From Vespa crabro (taxonomy: Eukaryota; Arthropoda; Insecta; Hymenoptera; Vespidae), in the NCBI RefSeq assembly GCF_910589235.1, contig NC_060957.1, forward strand, positions 1,151,001-1,215,000: a DNA stretch of 64,000 bases. Direction: 5' to 3'. Below, piece after piece: positions 1 through 11,184 of the stretch (its first letter is position 1; each line of letters starts with the position of its first letter). The position numbers and the translations under genes were made by a program. A model generated the notes under the pieces. That model had not been told where the DNA came from and ran no database searches. It saw nothing but the letters and a program-made list of their open reading frames with translations.

Positions 1-481
1 AATTAACATACCGTAGTAAATAAATTCTATATTCCAGTCATCATTGAAACCTTGAGCATACCAAATTCGAATCGTGAGAAACTATCAGTATATCTACTAA
101 TCCTTATATCGTATCAAATACACGTTCTAATATCGATGCAGTTCTATTGATCTAACATTGTTTGTATTACAAACCAATATAGTTTCTAAGACTTTGTTCC
201 CGACGATGTTTCACATAAGATATTAATCTTATTCTCATGGTAGTTCCAGAAATCATGTTGAATATAACGAACGTAAGATTTTCTTCGAAACATACTACAT
301 ATAAAAGTTATACTACCTATAACCATGACGATAAAATGGATACATAGCCGAGCGTGCTTTAGGAATTTCCGATGCGAACGATCCCTTTAAAAGGTAATCC
401 TGTATTTCTCTTTTTCTATTCTTATCTCTCTTTTGCTATATAAGATAAATTAGGTCGAGGTCTTTTTAGCTACGTATCTAT
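1..481. other. AT-rich unique DNA, no gene seen
   Basis: Non-repetitive AT-rich sequence with no reading frame of note and no convincing splice or promoter signal in either direction. Confidence 0.7.
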
Positions 482-543
482 AATATATATATATTATATA
501 TATATATATATTTTTTTTTTATGTATGTATGTGTGTATGTATA
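482..543. repeat. (AT)n / T-run / (ATGT)n compound microsatellite
   Basis: Alternating AT at 482-510, a run of about ten T, then ATGT units to 543. A second tetranucleotide tract of ACAT units lies at 635-661. Confidence 0.95.
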
Positions 544-661
544 TAGAATTTGAATGATCACTTTATCCTTTCTTCGACATATAATAATCGATAGTATTTC
601 ATTGGCTTATCGAATCCTGTTTTCAGAGTTCCCTGTACATACATACATACATACATACATA

Positions 662-926
662 TTTGTCCTAGGTATATCGATATCTATCGACATTTACACC
701 AATCGTGCGACATGCTGACCGGCGTGTATCGTGCCTTTGGCAATCTCAATGGTACGCTAGCGACGTTATTGCTTCGGATTGGGACGCGAGCTCTTCCACT
801 TCGAAGATCGATCTAATTGGTCGCGTTGCTAGCAGAGAATCTCGGTATGTTTCGTGCACGGTGACACTCACAGAATGTCGCTAATAATTGTTATTATTGG
901 ATTAATAACGAAACGATTCTCTATCT
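662..926. other. GC-richer unique block with DRE-like site
   Basis: Unique sequence, clearly GC-richer than its surroundings, with an exact TATCGATA at 675-682 (the DREF core in Drosophila). It also has a reverse CCAAT box (ATTGG) near 817. No coding frame is supported. It could be a regulatory segment; that is inference only. Confidence 0.3.
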
Positions 927-941
927 GTTTCTATCTATCTA

Positions 942-988
<47 letters not shown>

Positions 989-1020
989 TTCTCTCTTTCT
1001 CGCTCTATCTTTTTTTTTTT
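927..1020. repeat. (CTAT)n/(CT)n tract ending in poly-T
   Basis: Pure pyrimidine on the plus strand apart from isolated A and G; it produces a spurious Ser/Leu-rich frame starting at 854. Confidence 0.95.
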
Positions 1021-1713
1021 CATATCATATAACATAACTTTGTTGTTTGCAATGACGATGATATATCCATCAATTTGTATATTCTCCAAATAACAATCTA
1101 TTTATTTTGTATACCATGATACAATCATGAACAGCAAATCATTAAAATATTAATATTTCCATGTTATTTTGTCAATCTTTATCGAATTTACATTTAACCT
1201 AATTAATACGACTTTAAATTAAACGATAATAAAGAAATATTTCATTGATCGAATTTCGATGCAATCTGATCATACTCGCTTGCTTTTCTTCTTTTAATAG
1301 CTAAAAAAAAAAAAAAAAAAAAGGAAAGAAAAAAAAGAAAGAAAACAGACAAAAAATTAATGAAAAATTTAACATGAAAAGCAAGGGATAAATGATGATG
1401 ATTACGCCTTCATAAGTAGATAAACCTCTTGATAATCTTACATCAGCGTTATTATTCGGGTGCAGTTTATAACATTGTAACTATATAGTAGGTGTTTATT
1501 CGCTACTCGAATTATCTTACCCCTTATCTAACTATGCTCATCTTGACTCGTGCCGTTTACTCGAGAGCTTACTACGCTTGTTCGTTTTGGCATATTACGG
1601 TTGAAAAGACTGACACACAACGAGCATGAACGCAAGCCTATTTCCTCTCTCTCGTATCTTACCTTCATCCTCTTTACCATCCTTACCTGACTTTCTTCCC
1701 GAGTAACAGTAAG

Positions 1714-1718
<5 letters not shown>
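1021..1718. other. AT-rich unique DNA with poly-A and two minus-strand donor look-alikes
   Basis: Holds a poly-A run (1303-1322) followed by an A/G block. On the minus strand two strong donor strings, AAG|GTAAGATAC and TCAG|GTAAGGAT, lie within 30 bases of each other around 1657-1688. No matching open exon is visible upstream of them on that strand. Confidence 0.5.

Positions 1719-1763
<45 letters not shown>
1719..1763. repeat. (TC)n microsatellite
   Basis: Uninterrupted TC for about 45 bases. Confidence 0.97.
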
Positions 1764-1765
<2 letters not shown>

Positions 1766-1883
1766 TCTGATCTCAAAATTCCCAAAACTATATTTTCCTT
1801 AGTTATATGCATCCACAGAATTTTCCACTTCATTGAATCATCCACAAGTGGAGATAATTACGAAAGAATTCGTTTGAATTGTA

Positions 1884-1936
1884 AGAGAAAGAGAAAGAGA
1901 AAGAGAAAGAGAGAGAGAAAGAGAGAAAGAGAGAGA
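1884..1936. repeat. (GAGAAA)n/(GA)n purine tract
   Basis: Hexameric GAGAAA units grade into GA. It is purine on the plus strand, opposite to the TC tract 120 bases upstream, so a transcript could pair the two. Confidence 0.95.
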
Positions 1937-2536
1937 ATCTAAAATTCGACTTTTAGAAAGAAAATAAAAAGAAAAAACAAAAAAAAAAAAAAAGAAAAAC
2001 GTTTGAAAGCATAATAAAAAGTTTTCTTCAAGTTTCCCTAAGTTTTCTACTTCATAACGAGATAATCTCTTCTAACGAGATTATATTTCTTAGAAAAAAA
2101 AAAAGAAAAAAAATTAGGAATTACGATGTAATTTTATCCAAACACGTATATATGTTATACTCTCACTCTGTACATTTCTATATGCTACTTAGAGCGTTGT
2201 TATTCTATACACTGATTGAGGCCACGAAGATTGAATTTCGTATGGCAGATATTTTATCATGTTTTTTTCGAAATTAAAAAGATCCAACGTGCTTCCTGAT
2301 ATTAGTAGTCGTGAAAGAAAAAAAAAAAAAAAAAAAGAAAAAAGAAAGAAAAAAAAAAGAAAAGAAAAAAATTGAGAAAAGAAAAACGAATAGAGAAAAT
2401 ACGATCTTGTAAACAAACCTAATGCACCAGTGAAAATAAATGAAAGATGAAAGAATCATAATCTGAGGAAGACAAATTTGTCAGGAAAATTTATAAATCG
2501 TAATTACCTACAATTCGAAAGTTTCTATTTGCCTTA

Positions 2537-2540
<4 letters not shown>
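1937..2540. other. AT-rich DNA with poly-A tracts, no gene
   Basis: A-rich purine runs at 1960-1999 and 2313-2395. The minus-strand Phe-rich frames here are translations of poly-T. Confidence 0.7.

Positions 2541-2609
<69 letters not shown>
2541..2609. repeat. (TC)34 microsatellite
   Basis: Longest uninterrupted TC array in the window, 69 bases. Confidence 0.98.
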
Positions 2610-2610
<1 letters not shown>

Positions 2611-2820
2611 ATAACGAAAAGCAAACTTATCAATTAATAATTGGCGGAATTCCCATAGCGAATCGCATCGATCGAGAGGATGCAACAACGGCGTCGATGT
2701 CTGAAGAGTTTCGTTCTGAATTTCTCTTTTATTTCTTTTTCTTTAAGAGACAGTCGCTAGGAAGTTTCTCTTAGCTAGTACCATAACCCCTCTTCTCTCT
2801 TTATTCAACCCACTTATTTT

Positions 2821-2829
2821 TCTCCTTTC

Positions 2830-2884
<55 letters not shown>
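2821..2884. repeat. (TC)n tract
   Basis: Pyrimidine-only TC tract with a few T insertions at both ends. Confidence 0.95.
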
Positions 2885-3162
2885 GTTTTCTTCTCCCATT
2901 ACTCGGACTCGGTAGTGTCTAATATCGAGTTTGTTTCTACGGAACGATTTTCGATATCGAATAATCGCGAGCTCTATGAGGAATCGCTTGATTAATTAAT
3001 AAAAGTATAAAAAGGGTATATATTCTGAAAGAAAATAATTTGACGATTATCGAACAGTTTCGATTTATATTTAATTAATATTTCACTTGAAATATTTTAT
3101 TATTATCGAATTATATTTTACGTATATATATTGTAAATATTATAAATGAAATAATAACGTTA
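2885..3162. other. AT-rich unique DNA with a TATA-like string
   Basis: Contains GTATAAAAAGG at about 3005-3015, a good match to a TATA box by sequence alone. No initiator or exon is evident downstream before the CT tract at 3163. Confidence 0.3.

Positions 3163-3194
<32 letters not shown>
3163..3194. repeat. (CT)n tract
   Basis: CT units with single T insertions. Confidence 0.93.
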
Positions 3195-3214
3195 GAACTA
3201 GATCCGTCGTATTC

Positions 3215-3589
3215 GTGTTCGTACGTCACGAGATAAGCGATTCTTTTCTTTGGGTTTACGAAACGATCCAACGAGACCGCAACGAAGATCATCTTCCTTG
3301 GTTTCCTATCATACCCCCGTCTTCCTACTCTTACCCCTTCTCTTCACTTTTCTTTCATAAAAGACGACGAGATATCTTCGAAATACCCTTCCCTTTGGCT
3401 TGGCATCTCTCTCTCTCCCTCTCTCTCTCTCTCTCTTTCCTTGTTCGGCCGCCATCGTTTATTCGAGGCGTCTATTTACGCGCGAACCTTCAAAGCCGCT
3501 TTCACGAGATAACTCCGGTTCGTTCGAGCGAGATAACGTCGGTGGTCTTCCAACGGCGAACTACCAAGACTACTACTACTCTATACTAG
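3215..3589 (+). other. open frame across a GC-richer block, coding status doubtful
   Basis: A 124-codon stop-free stretch that opens on GTG. About 60 residues of balanced composition lie before an embedded (CT)n at 3405-3440, and about 40 residues after it. There is no ATG at its head, no acceptor with a proper pyrimidine tract at its left edge, and no recognisable motif. The CT core inflates its length. I list it because both flanks are non-repetitive, but chance openness in a locally GC-richer block is the likelier explanation. Confidence 0.12.
3405..3440. repeat. (CT)n tract
   Basis: CT array with one CCCT interruption. A complementary (GA)n lies at 3678-3696. Confidence 0.95.
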
Positions 3590-3677
3590 AGCTTCGAGAA
3601 AGATCGAGCGAAATGACCAAGAAGGTGTCTCCTGTCTACTCCTCGACACGAACTTGGACCGAAAAGCAAAAAGCAAA

Positions 3678-3813
3678 AGAGAGAGAGAGAGAGAGATAGG
3701 AAAGACTTTTTGAACATGGTCGATCAAAACGATAAAAAGCTCATGGCAAATGAGAAAATAAATGTCGACTTCAGAAATATTTTTCATCGTTACACACTCG
3801 ACATACTGCGGTA

Positions 3814-3860
<47 letters not shown>
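3678..3860. repeat. two (GA)n arrays
   Basis: Short GA array at 3678-3696 and a 42-base GA array at 3819-3860, separated by unique sequence. Confidence 0.95.
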
Positions 3861-3863
<3 letters not shown>

Positions 3864-4769
3864 AGAAAAAGCTAAGAGAAACGCAATAGTATTCGACATT
3901 TTGCTACGACAAGCTTTATTTTTCTACTTTATAAGATTTTCTTCGGAAAAGAAAAAAAAAAAAGAAAAAAAAAAGAGGATGAAAGAAAAAAAGTAAAAGA
4001 TTATAATATAAGAAATGTAAAATCAATTTATGTTTGCGATAGACAAAAATTTGATTGGAAAAAATATAAAGGGGAAAAGGGATGCTTTGTTATTCGACGA
4101 AAATATGCCAATATTGATTCGTTCGTTTTCGATGATTAAAAGAATTTTGTTAAATCATATTATCATTTTCTTTATACCATATGTTTCGATTTTGATTGTT
4201 AAGTATGTAAGTTATATGTAAGTTATATATACCAAAGCTTTGAGGAGATAGATAGGGTGCCTTTTTCCTTTCTTTTTTTTTTCTATTTCTTCCTTTCTTT
4301 CTTCTGTGACGGACGAAAGATCAAATACGGTAAAACGACGACAGTGAAAGGGCGTACTAAGTTAGGGAGTTCGAGAATTGAAAGTAGTAGGGCATATATA
4401 TATATATACGCTCTGAATTTCTTCAAGAACGTAAAGGGAAGACTCGAGAGATAAGACGAGGACCACTCCATATTCCGTTGGTACGTGAATTTCGATGTTA
4501 CTAAGGGTTAGAGTGAAGGTAGGAAGAATGCTTTGGCCGACATGATGTTTAGTTGAGCGCGTCAAAATGAACATCTGCCGGTGAAGTTAGACAAATTTAT
4601 GAACGATTTGTTGTTTCCTTTCAACTAAGAAACTATTAAATAACATACGCCGCTTAGAAAGAGATGAGATGATTATAGAAGATGAATGATCGATTTTGAA
4701 AAAGCTTACATATAACGCGTATTACTTTACGACGTGTAATAAACTTGGAAATCTCGTAAACGTTGGCAC
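3861..4769. other. AT-rich unique DNA, no supported gene
   Basis: An A/G block lies at 3948-3990. A 63-codon ATG frame (4030-4221) encodes an Ile/Phe-rich peptide with no recognisable motif. A short (TA)n sits at 4393-4408. Confidence 0.6.
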
Positions 4770-4855
4770 TTCTTTCTTTCTTTCTTTCTTTCTTTTTCTT
4801 TTTTCTTTCTTTCCTTTTTTTTTCTTTTCTTTTCTTTTCTTTTCTTTTTTTTTTC
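4770..4855. repeat. (TTTC)n/(TTTTC)n pyrimidine tract
   Basis: Tetranucleotide TTTC units drift into TTTTC units. Confidence 0.95.
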
Positions 4856-5102
4856 TAAGCGCTCGCGAAGACAATTTTTCGTGATTTATATTCGTCGAAT
4901 AAGAACTTTTCAACGGAATTTATGGGTTCCGTGTTATTCCTCATGAACTTTTTCACTTTTGCATGGCCTATGCGAATAGAGAAATTATAGATTTACATTC
5001 TATATTTATAAAAACAAAATATTTCAACAATTCGATACGTATATCTAGTGAAAGATCAATATTTCTGTATAAACGATCGAAATTTATCAAATTAATATAC
5101 GT

Positions 5103-5108
<6 letters not shown>

Positions 5109-5137
<29 letters not shown>
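5109..5137. repeat. poly-A, about 29 residues
   Basis: Uninterrupted A run followed by an A-rich tail. No polyadenylation signal, target-site duplication or retroelement body precedes it. Confidence 0.96.
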
Positions 5138-5139
<2 letters not shown>

Positions 5140-5240
5140 AAATAAAAAAAATGCCCAATAAAATTTACATAATAATTTGTAACGTTATTAAAATAATGAT
5201 ACCAAAATGCAATAAAATATTTAGCCAATTATCTCGATTG

Positions 5241-5249
5241 TACACACAT

Positions 5250-5310
<61 letters not shown>
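5241..5310. repeat. (AC)n/(TA)n compound microsatellite
   Basis: AC units to about 5266, then TA units to 5310. Confidence 0.96.
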
Positions 5311-5317
<7 letters not shown>

Positions 5318-5556
5318 GCGGACAAAATATTAATTAGCAAAATAACGGGAAAAAGTAAGTCGGATTAAAATATTCATGCAAATTCATTTGATAATTTTCA
5401 ATATATTTCTTCGTATTTACTTCGTGTTTATTTGAAAAGAAAAGAAGAAAAAAAAAAATGAATATTGAAAAGAAATATTAACGCGCAAGTAGAAATATTC
5501 TAAAGAAAATTTTTTGATATCAGATCTGATATTTATTCTTTCTTATAAAATTATAT

Positions 5557-5561
5557 TCTCC

Positions 5562-5601
<40 letters not shown>

Positions 5602-5606
5602 CTATA
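5557..5606. repeat. (CT)n/(TCTA)n compound microsatellite
   Basis: CT array followed by six TCTA units. Confidence 0.96.
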
Positions 5607-6225
5607 GGAACACATATACATATCTATAGGAAAACATTAAGTAGTTGTAATTCTCCTCGAAGCACTAAAGCTTTCGATGAATCGTCGGAACAGTCTAAAC
5701 GAAGGAAAGCATCAAAACGGAGAAGTATCGAAAGGCGTGGCAGGTTCGGTGGAAAGCTCAGTTGAGAAGGCTTCGAGCGACGGCTGTGGTGACGGCGAAT
5801 ATTCCTAGTTTATATTCTGTATGTGTTTCTCAGTCGTGAAGGTAAATACCTAGAGGGTGTGTAACACCCCCGCATGGAATGAGAGAGAAAGAGATGGAAA
5901 GATAGATAGAGAGAATGTTACACTAAGCAAAATGCGAACACCTCCATTGTGTATATATGTGTATATGTATACATATATATGTGTGTGTCTATACCACATT
6001 CGCTTTCTATCAAACAATTCAATAGATCCATCGTTTTCCAGGTCTTCGCTTTAGTTATTCAACGGAAATCGTCAATTACACGCATAATTAAATCTTGAAA
6101 ATCTCGTTAATATTTGTCTCTTGCAATCGTAATCACGATCACCTCTCCCTTTTACGAGAATTTTCGTCTAACTTTAGTACATATTTTTTTAATAAAAATA
6201 TTACCATTAAAATTTGATAAAATAT
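5607..6225. other. unique DNA, GC-richer at 5636-5840
   Basis: The left part is GC-richer and stop-poor in one plus frame (to 5765), with a weak donor-like AAG|GTAAAT near 5840. No recognisable product. The right part is AT-rich with short GA and TG/TA runs. Confidence 0.4.
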
Positions 6226-6278
6226 AAAGAGAGAAAGAAAAAGAAAGAGAGAGAGAGAGAAGAAAAGAAAAAAAAAAG
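6226..6278. repeat. A/G purine tract
   Basis: GAAA, GA and A-run mixture. Confidence 0.9.
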
Positions 6279-6387
6279 AAATAAACGACAGAAAGTTGAC
6301 ATTTACGTCGTAATGCTTTCGAAATTAATCAAGCAGAGTTTTAATCGTACCTTATACACGATCGAAATAGAAAACAGTGATCCTTGT

Positions 6388-6391
<4 letters not shown>

Positions 6392-6456
<65 letters not shown>

Positions 6457-6475
6457 CTCTCCCTCTCTCTCTCCC
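6392..6475. repeat. (CT)n tract, 62-base pure core
   Basis: Uninterrupted to 6453, then degenerate. It gives the long Ser/Leu frame and the mirror Arg/Glu frame seen across 6214-6723. Confidence 0.97.
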
Positions 6476-6737
6476 ACACTCTTTCTCTTCCTCTCGAAGT
6501 TGTCATGCTCGGCTTAAGGCAAACAGTCTTCAAAGGATGGCACGTACGAGTAAAGTGCAACGTGTGCACCCTGTGGCTTTCCACCGAACGATATCGGAAT
6601 CGACACACGCGGATGTTGTGCCGAGAAGATCTCGAAAGTGCAAATAACGGATATACAGTTGGACGGAGAAGTTGGAAGAAGTCCTATGCTCTTACGTATA
6701 CCTATATAAGTAACGTCGAATAAAAAGGCTAGGAAAA

Positions 6738-6846
6738 CAAAAACAAGAAAAACAAAAAAAAAAAAAGAAAGCAAAAGAAAGAAAAGAAAACAAGAGGAAG
6801 AAGAAGAAGAAGAAGAAGAAAACAAAAGAAAGAAAGAAAAGAAAAA
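6738..6846. repeat. A-rich purine tract with (GAA)n core
   Basis: Poly-purine on the plus strand, with about eight GAA units around 6795-6820. Confidence 0.93.
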
Positions 6847-7256
6847 TAAACAGAGAGTAGGCACGATCGTTAATAGTAATCATGATTTTACGAATCTAAC
6901 TCTAATGATAGAAGAAAGAACGGAGAGAGGGTGAACTAAAGTTTGAAGGAATCCTCCGATAGTAGTGTAACGAAAGGGGTGTGAGTTAGAAAAGAGAACT
7001 CCTGGAACGGTTCGTGGAACGGTAATCCATCACACCGCTGTCTATGCCAGTTCCGTAGCAGCCGCCCGGGGCTAAACCAATCCATGCATTTCATTCCGGT
7101 GACTTCACTCGAACCCGCCATTTTTCATCGGCATGCGCCACGGCTGCATCATCATTTTCTGATAGGAGAGGAGGCGGCGTTCGTATAAACGCCTATCGCG
7201 TCGAGACGAACCGGCACCTCCTCGGGCGACTCGAGGAAATCGCGCTGAAATGCGAA
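6847..7256. other. GC-richer unique block, no supported gene
   Basis: GC-rich around 7000-7256 with short frames on both strands. Nothing recognisable and no good splice pair. Confidence 0.5.
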
Positions 7257-7307
7257 GTCTCTCTCTCTCTCTCTCTCTTTTTCTCTCTTTTGTTCCTTTC
7301 TTTTTTC

Positions 7308-7339
<32 letters not shown>

Positions 7340-7345
7340 TGTATA
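7257..7345. repeat. (CT)n then (GTAT)n
   Basis: CT array at 7257-7290, T/C spacer, then nine or so GTAT units at 7311-7345. Confidence 0.95.
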
Positions 7346-7567
7346 CATATGCCTATCCATTTCGCAGCGATACATCCTCTCGTATTCTCGTCGATATGAT
7401 CCAAAAGAGTTAGATGAAAGGGCGGATGAAAACAGAATGTATCTTCATCCACCATAATGATTCTCATCGTCGATGAAACTACTCTGAGAATGAGTACTTG
7501 ATAATGATAAAGAACGATCTTCCGATATTTAACACTTTAATGATACACTTCGATATATCTTTCTTTT

Positions 7568-7578
7568 CTTCTTCTTCT

Positions 7579-7631
<53 letters not shown>

Positions 7632-7639
7632 TCTCTTTA
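7568..7639. repeat. (CTT)n/(CT)n compound tract
   Basis: CTT units convert to a long pure CT array. Confidence 0.96.
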
Positions 7640-8205
7640 TTTTTCATTCGTTTTATTGTTTCCTTCGAAAGATCGTATTTAAATCGCTTTCCTTTGTCGA
7701 TCTCGAACAATTAGTTTGACAATATATGACAAGTGATAAAAATAAAACACGTTAATATCAAACACTTGAGCCATGTTATGAAAATACTAATAGACGTGTT
7801 TATACTTAATCAATTACGTAAAAAAAAAAAAAAAGAAAAAAAATACGACAAATAGTAAGAAATACGATGATCTATTTAATGAGAGATCGAGATTGTTTTC
7901 ATTCAGATCAATACTTTGATTTAATAATTTACGATTTTCCATTAAATTCTCAATAAATAATTTTTAGAAAATCTATTGGTCTATTGATTTATTAATGTAT
8001 CGATAGTTGTCGATACAATAAAATTGCAATATCCTCGATATTTTTATCGACTATTATGCGAAATAAGTAACAACGAAGTGTATGAAATATCCAGACGACA
8101 TTGTTGGAAATAATCAGTTTTGATTATGTCAGTAATCAGTTGACTTTTTGATATTTTCGATTCAGTCGTTTCAACTTAGTTATATAAAAATCCAATGAAA
8201 ATAAA
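7640..8205. other. AT-rich unique DNA, no gene
   Basis: Poly-A at 7820-7843 and an exact TATCGATA at about 7999-8006. No frame or splice signal of note. Confidence 0.65.
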
Positions 8206-8322
8206 GGGATGAAGGAGAGAAGAGGAAGAAGAAATAAAAAGGAATCAAAAAGGAAAAAAGAAAAGAAAAAGAAAAAGGAAAAAAAAGGAAGAAAGAAAGA
8301 AAAACCAAAGAAGAAACGAAAC
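8206..8322. repeat. long A/G purine block
   Basis: Nearly pure purine on the plus strand, without a single period. Confidence 0.9.
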
Positions 8323-8425
8323 TCAAAGCAGACTGGCGAGGGCGAAACGCGCTTGGATGATCGCCGTCAACGTCGTTTTGACGAATCCGGTAATTAAATT
8401 CGAATCTAGGGAAACGAACCGAGCT

Positions 8426-8435
8426 GAGAAAGAAG

Positions 8436-8489
<54 letters not shown>

Positions 8490-8507
8490 GAAAGAGAAAG
8501 AGAAAGG
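8426..8507. repeat. (GAA)/(GAAA)/(GA)n purine tract
   Basis: GAA and GAAA units lead into a GA core at about 8453-8484. Confidence 0.95.
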
Positions 8508-8800
8508 TGAAGGCAAACGAGCGTAAAGAAACGGCCGTGTTCCGCTTGCGTTTTTCCGCTAGCATTGGCAGTGAACTCGAATCGTGGTAGACGATGAAAG
8601 AGAACGTAGAGACGTCTCGACATTCCTCCTCTTTTCTCCCCACCCTTTAACTCGGAACGCTTAACGTCATGCCACCTACCATCGTGTGAAATGCTACCGC
8701 GTCAAGGGCTCAATTAACGAGCGATAACGAACGCTCGAGAGTAAATACGACGTCGGAGGACCCACAACCTAAATCCCCTCCTCCTCTATGAATTTCCTAA

Positions 8801-8830
8801 CTCTCTCTGTCTTTATGTATGTCTGTCTCT

Positions 8831-8873
<43 letters not shown>

Positions 8874-8988
8874 TCTTTCTCTTTCTCTTTGCTTGTTACT
8901 CTCCGAAATACGTCGCATGCCAGAATAATTATTTCGCCAACTCCAAGAATTTTTTCGTCTATCATATTTCGTTCTTTTTCATTCCTTG

Positions 8989-9022
<34 letters not shown>

Positions 9023-9040
9023 TCTCTCTCTCTTTCTCTC
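8801..9040. repeat. two (CT)n tracts flanking 100 bases of unique DNA
   Basis: CT tracts at 8801-8890 and 8989-9040. Confidence 0.94.
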
Positions 9041-9228
9041 AGTCCCTCTCCTAGGTGGGAAAAATTCTCAATTTATTTCTACATATGATAATAATTTATT
9101 TCCCTGCGGAAGCGCTATATACTCACCAACGTGAATTCCGTTCTACGTAATGGAATTAATTGGCACGCGTGAGTTTACCGCTTGATACGAACAAATGAAT
9201 GAATCGTTATTATTAATTACTTAATAAT

Positions 9229-9298
9229 CCCCTCCTCTCTCGCCCCGTCCCACCCTCCCACCCCCCTATCACCACGTACCCCTACCCCTCCTACCGAA
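9229..9298 (-). other. C-rich strand with strong minus-strand G-quadruplex motif
   Basis: At 9243-9266 the minus strand reads G6-T-G3-A-G3-T-G3-AC-G4. That is five G-runs with loops of one or two bases, the pattern expected of a very stable parallel quadruplex. The complementary C-runs could form an i-motif. Confidence 0.8.
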
Positions 9299-9745
9299 TA
9301 TTCTAAACAAGATTATATATGCATGCGTTTTGTTTGATTTTCGATAACGAACCAACGTAGGATGTATGATGAATCCTATGCGTTTCGTATGTTAAATCAT
9401 ATTAAAAAGCTTAATATCGTTTTAACGTATTCATGAAGAATAAAATATCAATTACTAAATCGTTAACCGCATTATTATTGTGCGTTAACGCGTATTTTGT
9501 TTATACATTTGTGTAGTAATGCGACGAGACAAAGAAAGAAAGGGAGGAGGGAAAAAAGAGAAAAAAAAAAAAAAGAAAAAAATATTCGTAAACTCGATCG
9601 TAATAATTAATAACATTGATCCTCTTGTACGATCATTTCGTCAATTTAATAATCGACATTTTAAGTCAATTTACTTGCTTAGAGGCTCTCGTCTTTCAAA
9701 CGCTCTCTGCTAAAACAGTTTCTTAAGTACGTTTACAAGCTTGAA
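9299..9745. other. AT-rich unique DNA with A/G tract
   Basis: A/G-rich block at 9525-9585; otherwise unique, no supported gene. Confidence 0.65.
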
Positions 9746-9880
9746 GCTGACCGGACGAGGTCTACTAGCGCGATAACTTTATGCGACGAAAGCGGGGCTT
9801 ACGTCCTTAAAGGAAGAGTCTAATCGTAAGCCGATTAGAAGCCAACGAGTTCTTTGGTCCATCGAAGTTGACCGGACGCC
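9746..9880. promoter_or_regulatory. candidate regulatory module: repeated TGACCGGACG and inverted TAATCG pair
   Basis: TGACCGGACG occurs exactly at 9748-9757 and 9869-9878, both preceded by GAAG plus one base. Between them, CTAATCG (9830-9836) and CGATTAG (9842-9848) form a perfect inverted pair with a 5-base spacer; TAATC is a core recognised by K50-type homeodomains. A third TGACCGGACG sits at 14327-14336. Enhancer function is inferred from motif clustering only. Confidence 0.3.
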
Positions 9881-10165
9881 AAGTAGGTAAATTGATCAAC
9901 GTCCATCTCACGTTCGTAAACGCATCATAGTACTTATGGGTATGTTTCGAACGATCTTCCTAAACAATTAAATATAACGATTATTTCAAATATCGTCGAT
10001 TAGAATAACTGGATAAATAAATGAAGAAAAGGTCTTAACAATAATTTTCTTTCCTCGCACGGATGCATTAATTTACAAAAAAAAAAAACAATACAAACGT
10101 GATAATGTGATCGTTATTATTAGTTATAAAAAAAAAAAAAAAAAGAAAAGAAGAAAAGAAAAAAA

Positions 10166-10304
10166 CGTCGAACGAAAATCGTATAGATTTTATATCAGAT
10201 ATAATAGTTTTTTTTTCCTTCAAAAATTTCGAAAAATTCGAGATCTCGAAAGATCCCTTCGTGCGTGTCCTTTAAATAGACTCGTTTTACTCTTTATGTC
10301 TATT

Positions 10305-10345
<41 letters not shown>

Positions 10346-10608
10346 AATGTGATATCTCGAAGGGATTAAAAAAGTTATAAAAAAAAAAAATACTAAAGAA
10401 AAAAGAAACAAAAAACATCGAACGAAAATCGTATGAATTTTATATCAGATATAATAGTTTCTTTGTCGAAAAATTTATAAAAATTCGAGATCTCGAAAGA
10501 TCCCTTCGTGCGTGTCCTTTTAATAGACTCGTTTTACTTTTTATGTCTATCCTTTTCTCTCTCTCTCTCTCTCTCTTTCTCTATCTCTAACGTGGTATCT
10601 CGAAGGGA
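10166..10608. repeat. tandem duplication, two ~200-bp copies offset by 250 bp
   Basis: Copy 1 (about 10166-10365) and copy 2 (about 10416-10608) share non-repetitive sequence, including ATTTTATATCAGATATAATA and the segment from GAGATCTCGAAAGATCCCTT through TAGACTCGTTTTACT. Each copy carries its own (CT)n tract and ends in TATCTCGAAGGGA. Copies differ by scattered substitutions, small indels and CT length, so the event is not very recent. Within each copy TCCCTTCG and CGAAGGGA are inverted around the CT tract. Confidence 0.9.
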
Positions 10609-10886
10609 AGCGTCTCAAAGAGTCGGACGGTAACAAGCGTCATAAAAAGGGTTTCCCTCCTAACGATTTGGATTCCAGTAAGCGCATCCTTGGCAAACGT
10701 GCGTATCCTTTTCTCTCATAGCGCGAGAAAAGGATAAAAACCGACGCTTTTTTCTCTAAGCACATCGGCGCATTGCACCATTGCTCTCTCTTTCTCTACC
10801 AACTTACTCTTATTCTTCTTTCTCGGTTTCACCTACCATCCAACGAATATTAAGCTTCGTCCCTTTTTCCTTTACTTTGAGAGAGC
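10609..10886. other. GC-richer unique block, nothing recognised
   Basis: Unique sequence between the duplication and the next GA tract; no supported frame or RNA gene. Confidence 0.55.
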
Positions 10887-11056
10887 AAGAGAGAGAGAGA
10901 GAGAGAGAGAGCAGACTCTGCGTTTACCATTCGTAGTCCATGATAAATTGTGCATGGCGGAACATTTTAACGGCCTCGTTTCTTCCTGTATTTAAGTACT
11001 ACGAAAAGATAGGGAAAAGGAAGGAAAGAGAAGAGAGAAGAGAGAGAGAAAGAAAA

Positions 11057-11097
<41 letters not shown>
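10887..11097. repeat. (GA)n tracts
   Basis: GA array at 10887-10912 and a longer A/G then GA tract at 11001-11097. Confidence 0.94.
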
Positions 11098-11102
<5 letters not shown>

Positions 11103-11184
11103 ACGGTGGCTAAAGAAAAAAGACGTTGTAGGAAAAAGAACGTCTGGTAGTGGTCGCTTCGTCGGTCGGTACGTTTTTGCAATA

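Noticed and set aside
5100..5150. 29-A run as a retrotransposon poly-A tail
   Set aside because: No element body upstream and no flanking duplication; similar A runs occur throughout.
6214..6723. 169-codon plus-strand frame
   Set aside because: Its core is a (CT)n array read as Ser-Leu, with purine repeats at the head; no domain and no supported splice structure.
7300..7350. GTAT and CATA tetranucleotide arrays as satellite or telomeric DNA
   Set aside because: Too short, and not the TTAGG telomere repeat; no telomeric repeat block exists in the window.
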